64,000 bases of DNA from contig OZ038321.1 of the NCBI GenBank assembly GCA_964035795.1, positions 25,511,781-25,575,780 on the forward strand, given 5' to 3'. A program made the translations under genes and the position numbers. Within the stretch, counting starts at the first letter, position 1. Each line of letters opens with the position of its first letter. Below the pieces are notes generated by a model that was not told the origin of the DNA, made no database searches, and was given only the letters and a program-made list of their open reading frames with translations. This DNA is from Pterobdella sp. o SKG-2022 (lineage: Eukaryota > Annelida > Clitellata > Hirudinida > Piscicolidae). This document shows, one piece after another, positions 25,652 to 40,532 of this stretch.

Positions 25652-26065
25652 TCTATCTTGAAAATTTCCATTTTTCAATTTACCTATAAATGTTGCAACC
25701 TCTTCACTAATAATAAAATTTTTAAATGTGTGAGTGAGTGTAAACTGCATGGGATGAAAAGCAAAATCTTCAGGGTAGAATTTTTTTGAAAAGTGGTTTT
25801 CACTTCATTTAATCCTCAAATTTTATTAGCCTCATCAAAGCTTTAGAATTTTATTGCTTGGAATTTTTTTATGTCTGCAGAACAATTTTTTACTTCAGGC
25901 CGCTATGTATCTAACCACTTCTCGTAATAAGTTTTTGCCTTTGTTTACAGTTTCAATTTATTTTTTCTAATAATTTCCGTTTTGCATACTCTTTAGAGTT
26001 TTTAAAAAAAAATCACAGTTTCAACCATGGGGGGTTCTGCTGAATAGATTGTGTTGTCAGCTCTG

Positions 26066-27566
26066 CATGATTGCTCCATTTATTTATTTTATATTTATTT
26101 TATTTATTCACCTTTATAAAGCAAATTTTTCACATAAGTTAAACATGTATCAAAGGCGCTTAAAAGTACAAATATAGTTTATGAAGAGTTATAGTCTGTG
26201 AAAATGAGGCTTGAGCGATGATTTGAATGATTGATGAGAAAGTGATCCGATTTCATTAGGGAAAGCGTTTCCTATTGAATGTGCTGCCTGGCTGAATACT
26301 GAAGTACTTGGCTCTGCCAACTGGTAGATGAAGTAGTGAGTTTCTTGATTTTAATGAGAAGAGAAAATTTATATTGTTTGTGAGTTTGAAAAAATACCTA
26401 GAGTTTTTTGAGTGATAACAGTTGTGGGTGAGAATAGCTATCTTGAAAATGGTCCATTTGAGTATAGGAAGCCAGTGATGCTTGTCTAGATATTGGGTTG
26501 ATGGGGTGAAGATGTCACAGTTGGGAAAGAGGTTGTGAGCTATTTATAAATTGAGGCATTTACGAATGAGTTTGATAGCTTTGATATGTGAGCTGAATTG
26601 TTTGGCTGTTGAAGAGATTTGTTGGTCGAAAGAGAGAGTGTTGTCAATGATGACACCGAGTAATTTTATTTCAGAAAAAAGATTCATATTCTGACCAGCA
26701 ATGTGAAATTTTCTATTTTTGGTTGGGTTTTTATGCGTGATTAAATAATGACAAACATTGCATTCGTTTTGTCGATGTTGAGTTTGAGAAGGTTTTGCGA
26801 GGTGTGTACAGAGAAGACGCGTTTTGATATTTCTTTGACGGCTTGTTGAGGGTTGTCGTAAGGAAATTTAGATGTAAGAATCATGTCAACTACGTATTGA
26901 TGAAAAGTGATGTGATGTTTTTTAAAAATTTTGGTTAAAGGGTGAATGTAAATGACGAAAAGCAGAGAGCCAAAAACAGACTCTTGTGGAACACCAGTTG
27001 ATAAAGGCAGTATAGGTGAATAAATTTTATCTACTTTGATAAATTGAGAACGATTTGTGAGATATGAAGTTAGCCAAAGAAGAACTGTGTTTACAACTCT
27101 AAAATCATGCTTTAAAGTAGAGATAAATATTTGATTGTCAGTCGTGTCAAAAGCTGCAGATAGATCTAGTGAAACCAACAGAATTTCTTCGACCGTTATC
27201 TTGAGCTCTTCAGTGTGTCTTTTATGTGTAGAAAGGTAGTTTTGCATGAATGATGTTCATTGTTAGCAGATTGAAATTTCTTAAGGAATGATGAAATGAA
27301 GAAATGAGTGGAGAGTTGGGATGAGGCAATTTTTTCAAAAATTTTAGATAATGTTGTTTGATTGGATACCGGTCTATAATTGGAAAAACTAGATTTATCC
27401 AGGTTGAGTTTTTTATAAGTGGGGTTACTTGGGCAGTTTTGAAATTGGAGAAAAGAACGTTTTGAGTGAAAGAAAGGTTTGCCAGTTTTTGGATAAAGGA
27501 TTGTTCAGAAGCGTTTCAGAAGAAATGTCGGTATGATGTAAAGTGGAGAGATTTTTAGATGGCAGA
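26066..27566 (-). mobile_element. CR1/L2-like LINE, unit 2
   Basis: Tandem counterpart with the same RT segment (27247-26741) and the same catalytic changes. Confidence 0.82.
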
Positions 27567-27604
27567 TTTTTATTTATTAAGTAGACATCATGGTGTGAAA
27601 TCTC

Positions 27605-30600
27605 ATCATCATCATCATGTCGACCGCAGTCGAACTTTTATGACTTTGTTCTTCCAATACTCCCTATCGCTCATAGCTATTTTTAAATCTTCTTTATCAA
27701 GATTAGTATCATCAGTTAGTTGGTTGATAAAACTTCGAGCTTGTCTTTCTCTAGTATTTTTACCACATCTTGGCTTCCATAGTATCAATTTGTGTATAAC
27801 TTCTTTACTGCGAAAGCAATGTTTTGCGAAACTGACTCTCTGTGTTGCAATTGTATTGGATATCTTTGGTAAGTTGTCGTATAGTACATTATTGCTTATA
27901 CGTTGCTGCCATTTTACATTATTCACAACTCTTAGCATTTTTGTATAGCACGCGTTTAATTTTGTTTCTAACTTTTTGGTCAATGTCCAGATACTAGATC
28001 CATAGAGTAGCACAGAGCTCACTGTAGTATGGAAACATGCTAATTTCAAGTTTTTTTGGCAGATTTGAATTCCAAATAGTATTTAGTTTTTGTAGTGCAA
28101 CCCAAGATTTACCGATTCTTACGTCAACGTCTTTCTCGTTGGAATATATCCAGGATCCTAGATAGAGAAAATCGTTTGTGGGTTTTATGCATTTTTTGTT
28201 TATTGTGGTGAAATTTGAAGAATTTTGGTTAAATGTCATATATTGTGTTTTTTTCTCATTAATGTGAAGACCTATTAGTTTGGCTGCCATTTCTACGGTA
28301 TGCAACAGTTTTTCAGCTTTATCTACAGAGTCTGAAAGTAGGGCATTATCATCAGCGTAGTATATGTCTGTTACACATAGTGATGGATGTCTCCTACTTT
28401 TAGCTTTTTCGAGAGTAAAGCCACAATCATTTGAATTAGAGATTGCTGTTCTCATTGCATAATCTACTGCTATTATGAACAGGTAGGGTGCTAGTGTATC
28501 TCCCTGCAAAACTCCTGCATGAATTGGAAAAAAACTTGTATCACCATCTGGAGAAATAACTTTAGCAGTAGTGTTTTTATATAGACGTGAAATTGCGTTT
28601 ACAGTTTCATGAGGAATGCCATATGCTTTTAGTATTTCCATGAAATTTCCTCTATGAATTAAATCAAAAGCTTTATGGAAATTCACAAAAATCATAACTG
28701 CCGGTAGTGTTTTTGATTTGACACCTTCGAGTATTCTTCTCAACTTGAGGATTTGAGCAAGAGTGGATCGACCAGGTCTGAAGCCATTTTGGTTTGTTCT
28801 CAACTTTTTGTCTAAAACTGGATGTATTCTATTGAGCAACATTTTATTTTATATTTTGGATGCTGACGAAGATAGAGTTATTCCTCAATAATTACTGGCT
28901 ATACTCAAGTCTCCCTTTTTTGGAACAGGTAAGATTTTACCTTGTAGCCAGCAGTTTGGTACATCACCAGTTATGTTTTGTTGCATAAATTTAATAGTTC
29001 GTTCATACAGCCTGTTTTCCATGTTTCAATTGGTATATTATCAAGGCCAGTAGCTTTGTTATTTTGAAAAGACTTTATGGAAGCTTGAAGCTCGATTGCA
29101 GTAAATTCACCAGTTTTAATTGGGAGAGTATCGAATACTTTTGGTACGGGTTGATCATCTATCTCCGGTGATTGTCCGAGAAGCTTTTGAAAGTGATCTT
29201 TCCAAATAGCAAGACGTTCATCTGTGTTGCTTGATTTGATTCGACCACGTTTTGGCCCTTTTCTTCTCGTCACTTCATTCACCGTATCCCATACTAGTCT
29301 AGAATGGTGATTTATGTGCGCATCTTTGCTTTCCACGTAATTTTTTTGTTCTTTATCATAAGCATGGTCTAGATCTTTTTTAGCTTTTTCCACAAGTAGG
29401 GTGTTTGTAAGATCGTTTTTTTTCTTTCTTGCGTTTGAAAGCTTCGTTCAGCTCATTTTGCTTTTTGCAAGCCATATCGTTTTCCCATGGCAAATCTCTT
29501 TTTGGTTTGATTTTTTTTGGAACATATTTTTCAGCAGCTTCAGCGTGAGCTTTTATTATATTTTCATAAATATCGTTTGTTGAAAAGTTATCAAGATTAA
29601 GGTTTTGTAGTTGTTCAAATCGGTTTCTGATTTCTACAGCATAGCTATTTTTTATATTTCCATCATTTAATAATTTTGACCAATTCTCATTGTTTTTTTG
29701 CTTTTTGAGATATTTGATCTTAGAGACAATCTGATCTTTGCTGTACATATCCTGTGATCTGATTCAAGTGGTGAGTATGTGCTGAACGAGCGACAGTCAA
29801 TAGCACTATTTTTCCATTTTCTGTTTATAAGGATATAATCAAGTTGACTTCTGGTTCCGTTTGGATAAGTGAAAGTCCATAATTTTTCTTTATTTTTTTG
29901 AAACTTTGTGGAAATATTGACTAGACTACAGTCGATTGTTAGATCTAACAAATACCCACCATTTCTGTTTGTATAATTATGGTAGCTGTTGCCTACACAT
30001 TTATTATTGTCAATTTTAGCGTTCATATCACCTCCTATAATTAGCACATTATGTTTGGGAATGTTTTTGATTGAATCTGTCAATTGATGGTAAAAATTTT
30101 GTATTTCTAATTCGTCAGAGTAATTTGTAGGACTGTAGCATGATATCACAGTTGTTTTTGGTTTTCCATTGAAGATCGCGACCATGATTCGTGGGCTGAT
30201 CGATTCAACGTTCATTAGAGACTGGTAAGCCTTAGGGCTTATAAACATACCAACTCCTCTAATGGTAGCGTTGTTTGTTGCTTTTTCTGCAGGACTTGTA
30301 ACTAGTGTCCAACCGTTTCCAGTATTGCAGTATCTTATTTTTTCTTCTGGATGATATAACTTTTTTTCTTGTATACAGGTTATATCTATATTGTATTTAC
30401 TAGATGAGTATGTTAATTCATATAGTTTGTGATTATTTTTTAAAGATCTAATGTTTATTGTTGCTATATTTTTTGTTAATCTACAAATCAATAAAGATTC
30501 TTTTTTTTTAGTTTGTGGTAAGAGATTTACACCAGTAGCACATTTTTCGATTCCAACCTGATGATTCGTTGGAGGACGAGCTCCTTGTTCACCCGCGCGA

Positions 30601-30921
30601 CGAGTGATGCGGCATGGGGGTATATTTTTTTGTTTAGTCATAGAGTTTTTCATTGCTAGATGGGTTGCAACTTTTCTAAAAATTCACATGTTACTCTTCT
30701 AACTCGAGCAAGATTGCCTACAGTTGTAGCCAAGAATCCATCACCATAGCATCGGTATTTTGAGGTATGCCAAAAAGAAACTACTGCTTCCCATGTGAAA
30801 ATCTCATCAAAACAACTCAAGTGGATTGTTTTTGCTCCATAGTTTTTTATATAAATGTTGCTATTGGGGAAGCATGTTTTGGCAATTTTTTTCAATCTCA
30901 AAGCATCTTTTTAGCAGATTG
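27605..30921 (-). mobile_element. Near full-length APE-type LINE, unit 2
   Basis: Tandem counterpart of the element at 8984-12300, with endonuclease at 30653-29667, RT at 28842-27994 and C-terminal part at 28049-27615. Translations are identical, including the motif A substitution. Confidence 0.88.
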
Positions 30922-31425
30922 AAATTCATCATAAGCTAACAGTTGAAAGGTTTTGTGTTTGAAGCTATCTAGCGTTAATGATCATGCATTGATACTTTGG
31001 TAGTTGTTTTTTGGGTTTTGATGTTTTTGAAGTGAGTGTATACATAATATAACTGTTTTGAACATCCTGTGATCTGAATGGGTTTGCATTTCATTGTTTG
31101 ATTTGATATATATATATATATATATATATATTAATTTTCGTCCGAATACATAATCACAACTTATAAATACGTAGTCTTTTATTTTATTGTAATCTTGTGT
31201 GATATTACTGATACTAATCTCAACGTAACTTTTTCTAACATCATTATTTAGTTTATTGAGTTGTATATGGGTTGTAATGTTTTATTAATTGCCTTGTACC
31301 TTCCAAAGTTGTTATCTATGTGGCTCTTTGGTTGAAGAATGCATTTGTTGTTATAAATTCATTCTATGTCAAAGTTTGTTTCAACTAAGTTCTGTTTCGA
31401 TTTTCTCTTTCGCCATCATATCACT

Positions 31426-31843
31426 TTACACCATTACTTTGATGTCAGCAAATTTTGAATTGAAGTCACCGAGTAAGATATGTGTATGCATTTTTAATTG
31501 TTTGTCAATTGTGATTTGTAACTGTTCAATAACTTCTGTCTTTTCTATTTCAATTAAATGTTTTTTGGTTGGGTTATGCCATATACTTTTAGATAATATT
31601 TTTTCAAAATTTCGCAATGAAACTAACTATTCAGTCTGATATTGTCTTTCAAGGAATTTTTGTTTTGCTTTTATACATTAAGCCAAAACCATAATATTTA
31701 TTATAAGATTTTAAAATCTGAAGTGTTTTGTTGTCTTCATTCATTGTTTTTTTTATTTTTATTTTTGTTTCTTGAACAAGCAAAAAATCATTCTTGTAAT
31801 TTTGAAAGTTTTGAAAAAGACTTTTTTTTCTATCTTCTTTCAA
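31426..31843 (-). mobile_element. LINE endonuclease remnant, unit 2
   Basis: Tandem counterpart of the remnant at 12805-13222. Confidence 0.72.
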
Positions 31844-31950
31844 GCCCCTAACATTGAAAGCCGCAAAGGTGGTTGTGTGGCTACTATTTTTCTCACTTTT
31901 TTTTTCTTTTACTCAAGTTCATAATTTTCAAGTTTTTTGAAATATTTTGT

Positions 31951-33241
31951 TTAACATTTTTCATTCAGAAATATTTAAACTCGGTTCAACAAGCCAAAGA
32001 TAAATATCAAAAACACTAAAAGAATTTGTTAGGGTAAACAACGACCTCTTTAAACCCTTCCGCATTGTCAATGGTGTGAAACAAAGTTGTGTCCTGGCTT
32101 CAACTCTGTTCAGCATCTTCTTCAGCATGATGCTCAAAGAGGCCATGGAAGACCTTGACGATGAAGATGCTGTATACATCCGCTATCGCTTCGACGGCAG
32201 TCTATTCAATCTTAGAAGGTTGCAGGCCCACAAAAAGACTTGTGAGCATTTAGTTTGAGATTTTTTATTTGCCCACGACGCTGCCTTCGTTGCACATACC
32301 AAAAGAGCCTTGCAGCATTTGACAACCTGCTTTGCAGAAATAGCCCAGATCTTTGGTCTCGAGCTAAACCTGAAAAAAACGCAAGTTCTCCACCAGCCTA
32401 CACCTCAAGAAAAGTATCGCTTTCTTTACAAAACCATTAGTGAGACTTTGTTGAAGACCGTTCACCAGTTCCCTTACTTGGGCTGCACAATAACATCAGA
32501 TGCCAAAATCGACAAAGAAATAGATAACGGACTGGCCAACTCGTTACAACGCTTTTGGCAGACTGTACATAAAAGTCTGGAAAAACAAGCACCTGAAGAA
32601 GAGCACCAAAATTATCGTGTGCAGAGCCGTCATACTCACCACCCTACTGTACGGTTCTGAAGCATGGGTAACGTATCGTCACAGCGTGCGACTCCTGGAG
32701 CGTGTCTACCAGCGCTGTCTCTGCATTATTCTCAACATTCACTGGAGCGATTACGTCACAAATGTTGAGATCCTTGAGAAAGTGAAAATCACTAATATTG
32801 AAGCCATGCTACTAAAGTCACAGCTACGCTGGGCAGGACATGTCTCCAGAATGGGCGATCATCGCTTACCCAAGATGGCCTTGTATAGCAAGCTTTCCAC
32901 TGACCACCGTGACTTAGAGGCACCAAAAAGGCGTTATAAGGCCTCTTTGGAAAAATCACTCAGTATCTGCCACATTGACCATAGCCAGTAGTCTACTTTG
33001 GGTGCCGACCGCGGCACCTGGCGCTACACAACCATCAGGCTGCTTCCTCTTTTGATGTTTCTCGCAAAATCAACCTGAAGGAAAAACGTTGCAGAAGAAA
33101 AAAGCTTGATGTCTCACCAGTCGTTTCTGACATAACCTTTAACTGAAGTCACTGTGGTCACGCCTGTCTATCTCACATTGGCCTAGTCAGCCACGAGTGC
33201 GCTTGCAGTAGACGTGGGAACCCCCCTTCATAAAATCTTCG
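31951..33241 (+). mobile_element. LINE RT 3' half, unit 2
   Basis: Tandem counterpart of 13330-14620. One of the two substitutions I found between units (32928) lies in its C-terminal part and changes an Arg codon to Lys in the relic frame. Confidence 0.85.
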
Positions 33242-33984
33242 TTCGCGAAGTTAAGCCATTAGAAACAAATTTTCTAAACTTTTTAAAACTTTTCAAATCT
33301 TGAAAAAATTATTCTTATAAAATATTTGTTTTCAATTTGAAGAAACATTATAAATTTTTTCATTTTGAACGAATCCTTTCGAAAACAAGTTTTCACGGTC
33401 AGGTTCATTTAAATAAATGTGTTTAAGGTAAAAAGCTTTATAGTCAGACTTCGATAATTTTGCCTACAATGAAAATTTTACAAATATTTTTCTATACATC
33501 TCATGCAAAATATACATTCAGGTTTGGAAAGAATCCACCAATTGACCGCCAATGGCACAAAGCTTTTGCTCATTCTAGAGAAAAACAATGGAACAGTCTA
33601 TTGTCAAAAATTTAACTTCTTCAAGATCGATGGATGTGAAAACAAATACCAGTTGCACGTTAAGAATCCCGTTCAAAAATTTGGTGAGTTTTTATTAAGT
33701 AATCAATTAAATAAAGTTTTCACAACGGCTAGTTCTTAAGCACCCTGCCTCGAAACAAAGGCTCTTGAACGCCTAGTCTCTAAAAGAGTATACTATGTCA
33801 ATTCTTATTATTTATTTTATTGTTTATAAAGTAATTGATTTTATTTAAATTTTAGGAATTGTGTTTCAAACTTTAAAAAACTTCAGAGCGTTTATAATAG
33901 CATTTATATATATCTGAGACGTACGTTTTTCGTTGAAAATAGCTAGTTGTAGATTTGTAGACTTTACAATTTTGTAATAAAAAC

Positions 33985-34086
33985 TTTCTATTGTTGTCTT
34001 TCCATTATAAATAATATGACACATTTATAAGGAGTTTTCTATTGTTGTCTTTCCATTATAACTAATATGACACATTTATAAGGAGT
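33985..34086. repeat. 51-bp direct tandem duplication at the FReD exon 4 acceptor, unit 2
   Basis: Exact counterpart of the unit 1 duplication, immediately before exon 4 of the second tandem FReD copy. Confidence 0.92.
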
Positions 34087-35632
34087 TGGGTGACAGTTTT
34101 GTAGCGTTAGCAAATGTAAATTGTTCACAATTGACAGGTCATGGCATGACAGCTCAAAATGGGGCTAATTTTACAACAATTGACTCAGATAATGACTTAT
34201 CTACGAATAATTGTGCTAAAAGATTCAGGGGTGGCTGGTGGTACAAACGTTGTCATGCCTCTAACTTGAATGGAGTGTATGGGTCTGAAGCATATGGTGA
34301 AGGAATTAATTATCGTCCTCTCACCACATATTATGAATCCATGAAATCTACCAGAATGTTGGTGGCTGTGTGAAGATTTGAACCATTGTTGTTGATTAAT
34401 ATTAAGAGTGATTTTGGATAAAAGTATTTGGATGGTAAAAATTATAGAATTTCAAGTTAAATATATTTTATAAAAGATTCCAAATTGTTGAAATTGAGTT
34501 TTTTTTAAACATCTCCATCAAGTTTTTTTAAAAAAATATATTAAAGTATATTGTTTTATTCTCATTTTTACTAGGTTTCACAAACGATCATAAGTTTTGA
34601 CGTTTCATCATAATTGTTTTTCTCATTATTTTTGTTACCTAATACATTATCTTTTTTTGGGTTAGAAGCATTGAAAATAAAGATCAGATGAAATGGGGTT
34701 TGTTCATTACAGAAAATTATGCTGCAAACATTGAGAAATCAAAAGTTTTCATAAAGGTATATTAGAAAAACTTTAACATTATTTTAAGCGCAAGGAAGAT
34801 TGGCTAGATTACTCCGGTTCTGAAAAATTTAAATTGGCTCTAAGTTAGAGATAAGATTTAAATAAAATTGTAGAGCTAATATTTGAATTTAGGTCTAAAA
34901 TCAGAAGAGCTGATACCAATTTCTGAAATAATCAGAAAGCAAAAACTTAGGTCTTTGCACTCAACTAATTTATAGGTCCCTGTATTGTACACTGATTTCT
35001 TCAGCACTAACTCCAGGCAGTTAAGTCCACTTTCAGCTGCAAATACCTGAAACCATTTTTGGTGCATTTTTTTCATTTCTAAGCTTTTTCATATCAATAG
35101 TTTTTTTTTTCAAAATTCTTTTTTTCAAATATCGTTTTAAGGATCTATTTTTTATCCTAGTCTAGTTTTCCAAATAAAATTCATACGGGAGCTTGCTTAT
35201 ACTTTAAATTGTTGCCGTATTCGTTAACAATAATAATTTATTCCAAACTAGTTATTGTAAAATTCAAATGAAAACATTTGTGCAAAATAAATGAAGTAAA
35301 AAAAATATGAATTTTGTACAGTAACTTCAATTATGAGAAAACATTGAAGACGTTTTTGTGTTTTGTTCAGTACATTAGCACTGTTGTATTTTCTGGAGTT
35401 CCTTTTTGTTCAAGAAAATGAGTCTCACAAAACAAAGAATCAAAATTTCTGAAGAAATGCACTGGTTTTCGGCAAAAACTCACTAACTTCGTGATTAGTA
35501 ATAAATTATAGGCTTAAACCATCAACATGCTAAAAAACACAATTGTAAAAATAATTACTGAATTTTATATATTATATAGAATTTCATATTATTTGAATAA
35601 CTTTTTATTTTCAATTTTTCATGAGGAATTTT

Positions 35633-35761
35633 TGATACATTTATTTAAAAAAACTAAAATTTTCGATAAGTACAACCTTATCATAGATCGTTAGTAGTAT
35701 AATATTGTGAAGGTATGTGATTATAATCGAAAATTTTAGTTCATTTAAAATAAATGTATCA
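35633..35761. mobile_element. Fold-back/MITE element, unit 2
   Basis: Tandem counterpart of 17012-17140. Confidence 0.8.
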
Positions 35762-37232
35762 AAAAATTTCTCAGAAATAATTGAAAAAACACATATTTTT
35801 TGGTAATGATTCATAATGATAGTCTTCCATTGAATTACCATATAACCAGTTACGATTTAATTTTTTCGCTAATGTTTAAGGATAAGGCTAAACTTATCGA
35901 AAATTATAGCTTTCGATTCTCAAAAAAAGTATTAAAAATTTACTTTATTTGATGTTTTTTGTTAAAAAATATTTATAGAAAAATATGTTTTTATAGTTTT
36001 TTTGTATTTTGTCTAAAATATTTTTGTTCTTTTTACAATGAAGAACAGAAAATAATGTATAAATGAAATTTAAGCTTTGAATAAGCTCCAAAGATTGAAA
36101 TAATAATAATAATTATTATTATTAATCTTTATCTTTGTATAGCAAAAAATTTAAAAATCAAATTTACTTCAAATGTGCTCAAAAAATCTTTTGAAGCTGT
36201 CTATGGTAGAAGTAAGTTTACAAAAGTTTGTGGAAGTTCTTACCAAAATGTGATGTGTGTAAATTATCTAGAAAAGAGTTTCACAGACGTGGGCTTTTTG
36301 AATAAAAATGACGCAAAAACAGGCTCGAGGAAAGTGTTTGATGTAGCTGGAAACCAATACTCCACTGTACCAAAAATGCTTCTATATGTTTTTTTAATGA
36401 AGTAATATAATTTTGATAAAATTTATTGAATTTCAAATAAATTTTTTAGATCATTTGCCATGCTTTATTCATATTGAAAATTAATGACCCATTTGAAAAT
36501 CTAAAGATAAAAAGTTTTCGTGTGTTTGGTGTCACTAAATGTCTGTTGCTCATCATTCTTTATCAAAAACAAATCTTTTTTAAACTATTTATAAAGCTTT
36601 TTTTCAAATATTTTAAAAATTTGACTCAGAAATATCTTAAAGAGTTGGCCACTCAATAATATACCACGTTTTTGGGACATATAAACACTAAGAATCACAC
36701 AATATTGATCAACAAATAGATAAAAACACTTATTTTAAATTGATCTGTTGAACATATAGCTTCGTGTATAACTTCTGTCTGCCAGATTCTATAATTTTAG
36801 CCATTGTTAATTTGTTTTCTAGTTTTCCAAAACATGGAACTAATTTATAGAAAATTTAAAGTATGTGTGTTTGAATTTTTTGTTTTATTGTTCTATTTCA
36901 GATCTTCAGACCGAATAGTACAAATTACATAAGTAAACCAAGTATAGTTTAAGAGTTTTTGATCAAAAATAATGTTTGATCAAAAAAAAAAAATTCATTC
37001 CTAAATGCAAAAAAAACAAGTATATCTAGATAAAAAAGTTGAGAAATTTTCAAAAAAACACAAAAAACGATCGAAATATGTGGTTTTTGATGTAGTTTAC
37101 TCTGGTGCTTCTAGTAGAAATGTAAATTACTTCTTTTTAGAAGTATCTTATTTTATTTGTAACTAATACTTAATAACTTTTTTATACGTCGATTTATAGA
37201 AAAACTTTAGTAAATATTTTGAGCAAAAAAAT

Positions 37233-37309
37233 AGCTATAATTTTCGATAAGTTTAGCCTTAGCATAAATCATTAGCAGGATGAGGATAAACTTATCGAAA
37301 ATTATAGCT
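37233..37309. mobile_element. Perfect 23-bp inverted-repeat hairpin, next copy
   Basis: Same hairpin one period later, at the start of the partial third unit. Confidence 0.85.
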
Positions 37310-37581
37310 GTTTTTTTGCACAATATATCGACATGAAAAAAGTTTTTAAATTACTTCTTATTCCCCCACATCGTATCAGACCATTTTGTTACAAGCACAC
37401 TTTTTTCCACTAAGTCTTTCTCAGACTCTTAGGCTCAAGCTGTGTAGAGTTGTTTTTGCAGTGTACCTTGAACATGAATGTGACAAAAGGGACAAAAGAT
37501 AAATTATGAAAATTGATTTTAATGAATGTAAAAGTAGATGATTGTGGGAATCATAAAAGTTTTTGGTTATCACACCAAAGT

Positions 37582-37750
37582 GTAATGTAACGGGGTATTT
37601 ATGAAGCGCCTTTCATCATAGATCAAAGCGCTTGCTCCAAATAACGAAAACATGCTGTGGAACAGGTTCTAATTGTAGGACCACGCGGGATCGAAACCAG
37701 AGATTTTAGATAGTTATTCTAATGCTCTAACTTTGAGCTATACGGGCAAA
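37582..37750 (-). mobile_element. tRNA-derived SINE, partial unit 3
   Basis: Third tandem counterpart of the SINE at 340-508. Confidence 0.8.
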
Positions 37751-39410
37751 CAAATTAAAGAAACATTCTTCCATTAAAATTTGTTCATTAATTTTAGAAT
37801 TAAATAAAAAATTATATTATTTGAAAATTCTGTCATATATTTTTCAATCTTACATCTTATATAATCCACTTTGACAATTTTTGCTTCATGGTATGCTTTG
37901 ATATTTGAAAATGTAACTTAGTTAACGAAAAGCTTTGTACCTCAAAAAAAGTTTATTTGTGGTAAGTTTGAATTAAACAGTCATTAAAATTTTTTTTTCT
38001 CAAATGGGTGGTTCATCAATAGATAGTCACAAAATAATGGTGCATGAACCGCTAAACATATCTGAACTAGATATATCTCATTATATTTACTATTTTTCAT
38101 AAAGTAATTGTCGTAGTTTAGCTAGTTAAATTTTTATTTTAAACTTCACTAAACATTTTGTAGATTATTTTCATTCGTATTCAGATCTAAAAAATTCAAA
38201 CCTTGTTTTCAAATTTGCTTTTATTTTTTACTATTAGCTAGCTTTAGATTTGTAGGCTTACGTATAATATAATACGTTCGTGCCCAAAATTAGGCATTAT
38301 TTTTTCCATATAACTTTAAAGAATTTTGTTGAATAGTTTTATCGAGTTTTGCGTTTAAAATTTTATCATAAAAAATTTTTTAGACGCAAAACTCAAAATA
38401 AAAACTCTTACAAAGCTTTCAACGAAACCTATAAAACAGTGATACAGACCAAAGACTACTCTTTCACTGGACGTCTCAGATAACCAAGTATAAACAAGTC
38501 AGAACCCACAATGCACCTTTTAATCTGTTTCCCTCATAAATTTGAGTAGGTCATACTGGAAAAAGCTTCTAAAAATTTGAATAAAAGAAAAATAGATGCA
38601 TGTGAAACAAATGAGATAAAAAGGCATAATATCAGTCTGATGGTCTCACAGAGATAATATTGAAAAGACGATGTGATATTGAGAACGATTGATTTAGAAT
38701 TTTATATAAACAAAAATATTATAAAAGAAGGTCGTACGACTAAGGGTCTTCAGTTCAATATATTCATAAAGTGTACAAAACAAAGAACAATATTAGCAAA
38801 TTTTAATTTTGAATTATTATACTCTTAAATTTATGATTAACTAGATAAGCCTATTGAACAAAATCGAACTAAATCAATTTTATTAACAGAATATTAATAC
38901 GAAGCTTTTTATGTTAGAAATAAATTCAAATGATGATTATCATGGCGCACTCCTGTTTTAGCTAATAAATGTATAAGTGAAGAAGTAAATGTATTATAAT
39001 GTAATCACTTGATAATGTAAGCTAGCCTCACAAAAAGCTTCGTGTCACTTAATAAATACTTTGTGTTTGTTGTTCTTACTTTAAAATGCATCATGTCATT
39101 TTAATATTCTCCTGTTTTACATGTTTCAGCTATAGTTCAGAAATTATAAAAATAAAATCGGATAGAATTCCATTTTGTAATATCATTTTCAGTCTGCAAT
39201 ATGATGAAGTCTAAATAAAGCACAAAATTCATGGGTAGTCAAATAAACAATTAAAAAACTAAACAATATGAAAAACGCCGTTTTTTTTATTTTGATAAAA
39301 TGAAATTGAAAAAAAAAAATAAAATATAAATAAATGAATAACTAATGAAAAAAAATGACAACCACTTGCTACAAACCAGTACACAATAATGAACACAAAC
39401 TTTTCCCTCA

Positions 39411-40102
39411 TTGATAGGTAGCTTTCTTCCGTTTCAGTCTGATGAAAAGGATGTCTTGTATGATATTGAATCCTTGTTTACGAACGTGCCGGTGAAGGAG
39501 ACGATTGAATATATCACGAAAGCGATTAATGAAGATGAGAAACTTCTTTCCTTCTGCTCCAAACAGATTTTTCTAAGTTATTACTTAAAGCCACAACGGA
39601 GAATTTGTTCACAGCCAATGGAAAGCTTTACAAGCAAATTGATGGTGTCTCAATGGGGGGACCATTATTGGTGGTTTTGTCTATATGCTTTTTCAATTAT
39701 ATGGAAAAAAAAGTAGTGGCGCTACGAAATCCTATTTTTTACGCAAGGTATGTCGATGGCACATATGTCAGAAGAAAGAAGAATGGAAAAGATGAACTGT
39801 AAAACGCCCTCACCTCCTTTCACAACAACATTAGACTCACAATCGAGAAGAATCCTACGAAGTTTCTAAACACTCATATTCTCAAGAATATTAATGGTAC
39901 ACTCGCTTTCAAAGTTTTTCGGAAAGATACCAAATTGCCCACGCATTGGTCATCGGCGATCCCAAAACTATATAAGAAAAACATGTGTACAGGGCTATTA
40001 AAATTGGATCGGATTTCAAACACGAACTGGAGTTAATAAAGAAAAAATACATACGGGCAGGTTTCCCAGTAAAATTCATCCTTTCAATAATAAGACAGTT
40101 TG
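39411..40102 (+). mobile_element. Penelope-like RT fragment, partial unit 3
   Basis: Third tandem copy with the same translations and the same inactivating changes. Confidence 0.85.
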
Positions 40103-40131
40103 AAACTAAGAAAAAAGCTTTCCCTGTCCCA

Positions 40132-40532
40132 GAGTGTCTCTAGGATAGTAAAAATGCTTAAAATCTTTGCAGCACATAGAATCCCTTTTGAAATTGTTTT
40201 TACAATAAGATTGATGTATGAAAACACATTCACTCTTGTGATGACCCATGAAGGCAATACTGACCTCTTCCAGATCAATATGGGTATCCACTCCCTTCGT
40301 TTCTTTTCATTATTTTCTTGGATTATACTCTCCGCACCTTATTTCTTTTTTCAAATTAAATGACTTCCAAGAGAGAAGGAAGTTGCAATGTCTCTTCTGA
40401 AATACTCGTCAAACTTGAATTTGCCAACTATAGCGCTTCGATGGAAGATACGATAAAAAAAGCCGAGTCTCTTTTTCACAAAATCGAAACCGCCACTAAA
40501 AATTGAGGTCTTTTTATCAATGCCAGCAACTC
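40132..40532 (+). mobile_element. LINE RT remnant, partial unit 3
   Basis: Third tandem copy of the deleted RT remnant; the unit ends about 500 bp further on. Confidence 0.7.

Larger units (their letters stand above)
24159..34373 (+). pseudogene. FReD lectin gene, unit 2, same acceptor defect
   Basis: Second tandem copy, exons 24159-24284, 24925-25021, 33522-33683 and about 34090-34373. The coding exons translate identically to unit 1, including the signal peptide, RRVDGSVNF, DSDND and WWYKRCH motifs. It shares the lost exon 4 acceptor (TTGG instead of TTAG) and the 51-bp tandem duplication just upstream of it, so both changes happened before the unit was amplified. The two substitutions seen relative to unit 1 (32928, 33350) fall in intron 2, not in exons. 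Confidence 0.82.
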